From DATLGB01 sp964242305 (GTDB taxonomy: Bacteria; Actinomycetota; Thermoleophilia; Solirubrobacterales; Solirubrobacteraceae): 64,000 bases of DNA. Shown piece after piece: positions 60,522-64,000 of the stretch. Numbering within the stretch: position 1 is the stretch's first letter; each line of letters starts with the position of its first letter. The notes below the pieces were generated by a model. The model was given only the letters and a program-made list of their open reading frames with translations. It ran no database searches and was not told where the DNA came from. The DNA lies in NCBI GenBank assembly GCA_964242305.1, contig CAXTBB010000022.1:5403-69402 (forward strand), in the 5' to 3' direction. The position numbers and the translations under genes are program-made.

Positions 60522-61743
60522 ATGCCCCTGGCCGAAGCGATCTTCGACGTGGAGCGACTCGCCGCGGTCCGGGCCACCGGCCTCCTCGACACGCCCGCCG
60601 AGGAAGCCTTCGACCGCCTCGCCGACATGGCCGGCCGCCTGCTCGACGCGCCGTTCGCCTTCGTCACCATCGTGGACACCCGCCGCTCGTACTGGAAGAG
60701 CTGCATCGGCGTCGGCATCGCCGGCGACAACGTCATCGACCGCCAGAACACCGTCGAGGAGTCCTTCTGCCAGTACGTCGTCGGCTCGGGCGAGAAGCTG
60801 ATCGTCGGGGACACCGCCGCCGACCCGCGTACGCGCGACAACCCCTCCATCGCGGCGATGGGCGTGCAGGCGTGGGCGGGCTACCCGGTGCTCTCGCCCG
60901 GCGGCGACATCCTGGGCACGTTCTGCGTCGTGGACACGCGTACGCGCGAGTGGACGCCGCAGGACGAGCGCGTGCTGTCGAGCGCTGGCCGAGGCCGCCT
61001 CGCGCGAGATCGCCCTGCGCGCGGCGATGGACGAGACGGACGCGCTCGCGCGCTCCCTGCAGGCGAGCCTGCTGCCCCCGCGGCTGCCGCACGTCCCGGG
61101 CATCGACATCGTCGCCCGCTATGCGCCCGCCGGCAGCGGCGCCGAGGTGGTCGGCGACTTCTACGACGTCTTCGAGATGGGCCGAGACTGCTGGGGCATC
61201 GCGATCGGCGACGTCTGCGGCAAGGGCGTCGAGGCGGCCAAGGTCACCGCGCTGGCCCGCCACACCATCCGCGCCGTCGCGCTCACGGAGACCCGCCCCG
61301 ACCGCGTCCTCGCCCTGCTCAACCGAGCGATGCTGACCGGGGACCTGCCGGAGAGCCTGTTCCTCAGCGCGCAGTTCGCGGCGCTCACGCCGGGGAACCT
61401 GTCCCTGTGCTCGGCGGGCCACCCGCCGCCGCTGCTGCGCCGCGCGAGCGGGGAGGTCGAGGAGGTCGCCGTCAGCGGCACGCTGCTCGGCCTCGTCGAG
61501 GACCCGAAGCTGTCCGTGACCGACATCCCGCTGGGGCCGGGCGACGCGCTCGTCCTCCACACGGACGGCGTGACCGAGGCGCGCGGCGCCGACGTGTTCG
61601 GCACCGAGGGCCTGATCGCGGTGCTGGCGTCCGCCCCGCCCGGCGCCGAGGCGATCGCGGACCGCATCGAGAGCGCCGTCCGCGCGCACTCCGGCCCGAC
61701 GCTCGCCGACGACATGGCCGTGCTCGTCATCCGCCCGACCTGA
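60522..61743 (+). pseudogene. GAF-SpoIIE (PP2C) serine phosphatase gene, interrupted by a frameshift
   Basis: Frame 1 from ATG 60522 encodes a GAF domain (AFDRLADMAGRLLDAPFAFVTIVDTRRSYWKSC, EESFCQYVVGSGEKLIVGDTAADPRTRDNPSI, LGTFCVVDTRTREWTPQDERVLSS). An extra A at about 60981 then breaks the frame. Removing it would read ...VLSALAEAASREIALRAAMDETDALARSLQASLLPP, joining the SpoIIE-type phosphatase domain that ends at 61743. Such proteins control partner-switching stress responses. The defect may be real or a sequencing error. Because of the shift, frame 1 runs on in frame through 62228 and would falsely fuse the GAF domain to the next gene. Confidence 0.82.
61027..61743 (+). CDS. PP2C-like SpoIIE serine phosphatase domain (intact downstream frame of the interrupted gene)
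   Basis: 238 residues starting MDETDALARSLQASLLPPRLPHVPGIDIVARYAPAG. SpoIIE motifs: EVVGDFYDVFEMGRDCWGIAIGDVCGKGVEAAKVTALARHTIRA (metal-binding Asps), LCSAGHPPPLLRR, VLHTDGVTEAR and LADDMAVLVIRP. Complete catalytic domain, possibly expressed alone. Confidence 0.85.
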   Translation: MDETDALARSLQASLLPPRLPHVPGIDIVARYAPAGSGAEVVGDFYDVFEMGRDCWGIAIGDVCGKGVEAAKVTALARHTIRAVALTETRPDRVLALLNRAMLTGDLPESLFLSAQFAALTPGNLSLCSAGHPPPLLRRASGEVEEVAVSGTLLGLVEDPKLSVTDIPLGPGDALVLHTDGVTEARGADVFGTEGLIAVLASAPPGAEAIADRIESAVRAHSGPTLADDMAVLVIRPT

Positions 61744-61775
61744 GCCGGCCACGGGCCGCGATAGCGTCCCGCGCC

Positions 61776-62228
61776 ATGGCACCGCCTCCCGTCCCGCCGG
61801 CCGGCTCGCTGCGACTGCGCGGCCTCAACGTCCTCACCAAGGTCAACGTCCTCGCCTACCGCGCGTCCGGTGGGCGCGTCGGCGGCCGGATGGAGTCGGC
61901 GCCGGTCTGCATCCTGCACACCGTCGGGCGCAGGTCCGGCAGGCGCCGCGAGACCCCGCTCCTGTATCTGGCCAACGGCGACGACGTCGTGCTGGTCGCC
62001 TCGGCCGGCGGACGGGAGACGGCGCCGGCGTGGTGGCACAACCTGCGGGCCATGGACGTCGCCGACGTCGAGATCAAGGGCAAGCGGACTCGCATGGCGC
62101 CGCGGCTGGCCGCTCCCGCCGAGCGGGCCGAGCTGTGGCCGAAGCTGACCGCGATCTACGCCCCCTACGACGAGTACCAGGAGCGCACGACAAGGGAGAT
62201 CCCGGTGATCGTCATGTCGCCCGCCTGA
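61776..62228 (+). CDS. Deazaflavin (F420)-dependent nitroreductase/quinone reductase family (DDN-like) protein
   Basis: 150 residues from ATG 61776. Split-barrel fold of DUF385: TKVNVLAYRASGGRVGGRM, VCILHTVGRRSGRRRETPLLYLANGDDVVLVASAGGRETAPAWWHNLRAMDVADVEIKGK, then the C-terminal AIYAPYDEYQERTTREIPVIVMSP. The GRRSGRxRETPL loop binds the F420 phosphate/tail in relatives such as Mycobacterium Ddn. Suggests the host makes F420. The frame is continuous with the broken GAF gene upstream but the ATG and family start set the true start. Confidence 0.9.
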   Translation: MAPPPVPPAGSLRLRGLNVLTKVNVLAYRASGGRVGGRMESAPVCILHTVGRRSGRRRETPLLYLANGDDVVLVASAGGRETAPAWWHNLRAMDVADVEIKGKRTRMAPRLAAPAERAELWPKLTAIYAPYDEYQERTTREIPVIVMSPA

Positions 62229-62230
62229 AT

Positions 62231-62283
62231 TGTCACAATCCTGTTACAAGGCTTGATCCTGCGTGTCACAAGCGTGTTACAAT
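62231..62283 (+). promoter_or_regulatory. Promoter with two direct repeats of TGTCACAA-N3-TGTTACAA
   Basis: The 19-nt elements at 62231-62249 and 62264-62282 agree at all positions except the middle three (TCC versus GCG). They start 33 nt apart, close to three helical turns. Each contains two TGTNACA half-sites, so there are four. TTGATC (62253-62258) and TACAAT (62278-62283), 19 nt apart, are -35/-10 candidates, and the second element overlaps the -10. This is the most AT-rich stretch nearby and drives the small gene at 62342. Confidence 0.65.
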
Positions 62284-62341
62284 CTTTGGTGAGGCGGCCC
62301 ACCCACCGCTTCTGCACAGCTCCCAACCAAAGGAACCCCCC

Positions 62342-62476
62342 ATGGCGTCACGCCTGATCGGATGGTTCACCGGCCGTCCACGCACCGAGCCGGCCGTCCA
62401 CTTCCACACCGGCCCCGAGTCCACGCCCGCCGTCTGCTTCGACGAGCACTGCGGGATCCCCCGCCTCGACGTCTAG
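62342..62476 (+). CDS. 44-residue small protein with Cys-x4-Cys C-terminus
   Basis: ATG 62342 with a strong Shine-Dalgarno AAAGGA at 62329-62334 and a clear promoter upstream. The protein reads MASRLIGWFTGRPRTEPAVH, continuing to end CFDEHCGIPRLDV. A short amphipathic/hydrophobic start (LIGWF), a His/Thr/Gly middle and two cysteines at the end. It is too short for confident family assignment and I do not recognise it. Its stop TAG and the TAG of the convergent ahcY-like gene share the palindrome CTAG (62473-62476). Good start signals and a regulated promoter argue it is expressed. Confidence 0.6.
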   Translation: MASRLIGWFTGRPRTEPAVHFHTGPESTPAVCFDEHCGIPRLDV

Positions 62477-63636
62477 CCCCACGCGCTGAGGTAGGCCAGC
62501 TGGTCCTCGGTGAGGGCGTCGATGCCGACGCCGAGGGACGCCAGCTTGAGCCGCGCGATCTCCCGGTCGATGTCGAGCGGGACGGGATGGACCCCCGGCG
62601 GCAGGTCGTCGCGGATCAGGTGCTCGCAGGCGAGCGCCTGGTTGGCGAAGGACAGGTCCATGATCTCGGCCGGGTGCCCCTCGCCGGCGGCGAGGTTCAC
62701 CACGCGGCCGCTGGCGATCAGGTTCAGCCGGCCGCCGTAGGACTCCACCAGCGGGAGGACCTGGCGCGGCTCGCCCGGCAGCTCGTCGAGGCGGATCTCG
62801 ACGTCGAAGTGGCCCGCGTTGGCGAGCACCGCGCCGTCCTTCATGCGCGCGAAGTGCTCGCCGCGCAGCACGTCGCGGCAGCCTGTCACGGTGACGAAGA
62901 CGTCGCCGCGGACGGCCGCTTCCAGCGCCGGCATGACCTCGAAGCCCTCCATGCGCGCCTCCAGCGCGCGCATCGGGTCGACCTCGCAGACGATCACCTG
63001 CGCGCCGGCGCCGCGCGCGCGGTCGGCGATCCCGCGGCCCGTCTCCCCGTAGCCGAGCACGACGATCGTCTTGCCGGCGATCAGCAGGTTGGTCGCCCGC
63101 AGGATGCCGTCCAGCGCCGACTGGCCCGTGCCGTAGTGGTCGTTGAAGAGCCGCTCGGTGCGCGCCTCGTTGACGGCGATCACCGGGCACCGCAGGTCCA
63201 GGCGCCGGATGCGGACGAGGCCGGTCGTGGTCTCCTCCGTGCCGCCGCGCAGGCCGCCGGCGCGGCCGCTGGCGTGCAGCAGGCCGATCAGGTCGGCGCC
63301 GTCGTCGAGGGTGACGTCCGGCAGCGGGTGCAGCGCGCCCTCGAGATCGGGCGGCGCGCCGCGGCGGGCGTTGATGCCCAGGACCTCCGCGACGTCGTCC
63401 TGCGTGGACAGCGGGTTGGCCGCGCACAGGGCGACCTCGGCGCCGCCGGCCTCCAGCGCCCGGACCAGGCACGCCGTCTCCGCCGTCACGTGCAGGCAGG
63501 CGGCGACGCGCACGCCGTCGAGCGGACGCGCCACCGCGAAGCGCTCCCGGATCGAGCGCAGGACGGGCATCTGCCCGTCCGCCCACTCGATCCGAGCCTC
63601 GCCCGCGGCGCGGGCCGTGCCCGCGCCACGTGCCAT
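62473..63636 (-). CDS. S-adenosylhomocysteine hydrolase-like protein, archaeal/Thermotoga short type, with altered active site
   Basis: 387 residues from ATG 63636. The fold is complete: ACLHVTAETA (His49), LDDGADL (Asp112), TEETTTG (Glu135), NAD-binding VLGYGETGRGIADRA, ANAGHFDVE, and EGHPAEIMDLSFANQAL. In the catalytic loop, however, the usual T-K-x-x-F-D-N reads T-E-R-L-F-N-D (Thr160-Asp166). The essential Lys is Glu161 and the Asp-Asn pair is reversed to Asn-Asp. A normal hydrolase gene lies just upstream (63641 on), 4 nt away. It may have a regulatory or different catalytic role. Confidence 0.9.
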   Translation of the reverse strand: MARGAGTARAAGEARIEWADGQMPVLRSIRERFAVARPLDGVRVAACLHVTAETACLVRALEAGGAEVALCAANPLSTQDDVAEVLGINARRGAPPDLEGALHPLPDVTLDDGADLIGLLHASGRAGGLRGGTEETTTGLVRIRRLDLRCPVIAVNEARTERLFNDHYGTGQSALDGILRATNLLIAGKTIVVLGYGETGRGIADRARGAGAQVIVCEVDPMRALEARMEGFEVMPALEAAVRGDVFVTVTGCRDVLRGEHFARMKDGAVLANAGHFDVEIRLDELPGEPRQVLPLVESYGGRLNLIASGRVVNLAAGEGHPAEIMDLSFANQALACEHLIRDDLPPGVHPVPLDIDREIARLKLASLGVGIDALTEDQLAYLSAWG

Positions 63637-63640
63637 CGGG

Positions 63641-64000
63641 CTAGTAGCGGTAGTGGTCGCTCTTGTACGGGCCCTCGACCGGCACGCCGATGTAGCTGGC
63701 CTGCTCGGGGCGCAGCGTCGTCAGCTTGGCGCCGAGCGCGTCCAGGTGCAGGCGCGCGACCTTCTCGTCGAGGTGCTTGGGCAGGACGTAGACCTGCTTC
63801 TCGTACTCGTCGTTCTTCGTGAACAGCTCGATCTGCGCGATCGTCTGGTTGGTGAACGAGTTCGACATCACGAAGGACGGGTGGCCCGTCGCGTTGCCGA
63901 GGTTCAGCAGCCGGCCCTCGGAGAGCAGGATGATCGCGTGGCCGTCGTCGAAGCGCCACTCGTCGACCTGCGGCTTGATGTTCTCGCGGGTGGCGAGCTT
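63641..64000 (-). CDS. ahcY: Adenosylhomocysteinase, C-terminal part (N-terminus beyond window)
   Basis: The 119 visible codons cover the C-terminus: KLATRENIKPQVDEW, AIILLSEGRLLNLGNATGHPSFVMSNSFTNQTIAQIELFTKNDEYEKQVYVLPKHLDEKVARLHLDALGAKL, ending YIGVPVEGPYKSDHYRY. The GPYKxDHYRY tail supplies the Lys and Tyr that bind NAD+ across the dimer in bacterial/eukaryotic AHCY. This is the canonical form, unlike its neighbour at 62473-63636, from which it is separated by 4 nt. The gene continues past base 64000. Confidence 0.95.
   Translation of the reverse strand, partial: KLATRENIKPQVDEWRFDDGHAIILLSEGRLLNLGNATGHPSFVMSNSFTNQTIAQIELFTKNDEYEKQVYVLPKHLDEKVARLHLDALGAKLTTLRPEQASYIGVPVEGPYKSDHYRY

Noticed and set aside
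60522..62228. A single GAF-reductase fusion protein
   Set aside because: The middle ~250 codons in that frame are a frameshifted reading of a perfect SpoIIE phosphatase domain.

Overview
This is about 64 kb of very GC-rich DNA (low seventies percent G+C by eye) with many GTG starts and tightly overlapping genes. Gene content points to an actinobacterium, most likely of the Thermoleophilia/Solirubrobacterales group. The clues are an actinobacterial-style dihydrolipoamide dehydrogenase, a deazaflavin (F420)-type reductase, a PPA1498-type metallophosphoesterase, and secreted proteins with Cys/Gly-rich C-terminal modules. That placement is inference. Nothing looks like a plasmid, phage or insertion sequence; it reads as chromosome.

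Layout. 1-4.9 kb: a cut VOC protein, a cupin, a secreted unknown, the tmRNA gene ssrA, a DUF2277 protein, a flavoprotein disulfide reductase, and an ECF sigma/anti-sigma pair. 4.8-11.4 kb: a compact type II fatty-acid synthesis operon on the minus strand (fabD-fabH-fabG-acpP-fabF-carboxyltransferase-MaoC dehydratase-fabI). 11.5-15.7 kb: an SRPBCC protein, a two-component pair, a GCS2 ligase and an M50 protease. 15.8-19.4 kb: smpB, an FKBP, an RNase R-like exonuclease and a CtpA-type protease. 19.5-29.5 kb: orphan gltD, a decayed ankyrin gene, a methyltransferase, and an RDD/SpoIIM/DUF58/MoxR/DUF4350/DUF4129 membrane cluster with an MBL hydrolase set into it. 29.5-35.6 kb: ftsE-ftsX, then a plus-strand metallophosphoesterase-M16 peptidase run and a thrombospondin-type-3 repeat protein. 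35.6-40.6 kb: prfB (with the programmed +1 frameshift), an Orn/Lys/Arg decarboxylase, an unknown, nadC and nadA.

40.6-51.1 kb holds the most unusual block. A two-gene secreted cassette (7-bladed propeller/PKD protein plus a ~1,100-residue protein) is present twice in tandem. Both copies of the large protein keep a Cys...His...Asp set typical of papain- or transglutaminase-like enzymes. A large ATP-binding LuxR-type (LAL) regulator is divergent from it, with small palindromes in the shared promoter region.

54-64 kb: secA, hpf, comF, ctaG, a eukaryotic-type UDP-glucose pyrophosphorylase, a frameshifted GAF-SpoIIE phosphatase, an F420-type reductase, a 44-codon gene behind a conspicuous promoter with repeated TGTNACA sites, and two unlike S-adenosylhomocysteine hydrolases in tandem. 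The first of these has lost key catalytic residues.

Read along the minus strand, comF-hpf-secA-prfB-ftsE-ftsX-ctpA-rnr-smpB-ssrA keeps an order resembling that of Bacillus and other Gram-positives, with blocks of other genes inserted between its members. The propeller/protease cassette is one such insertion, between secA and prfB.
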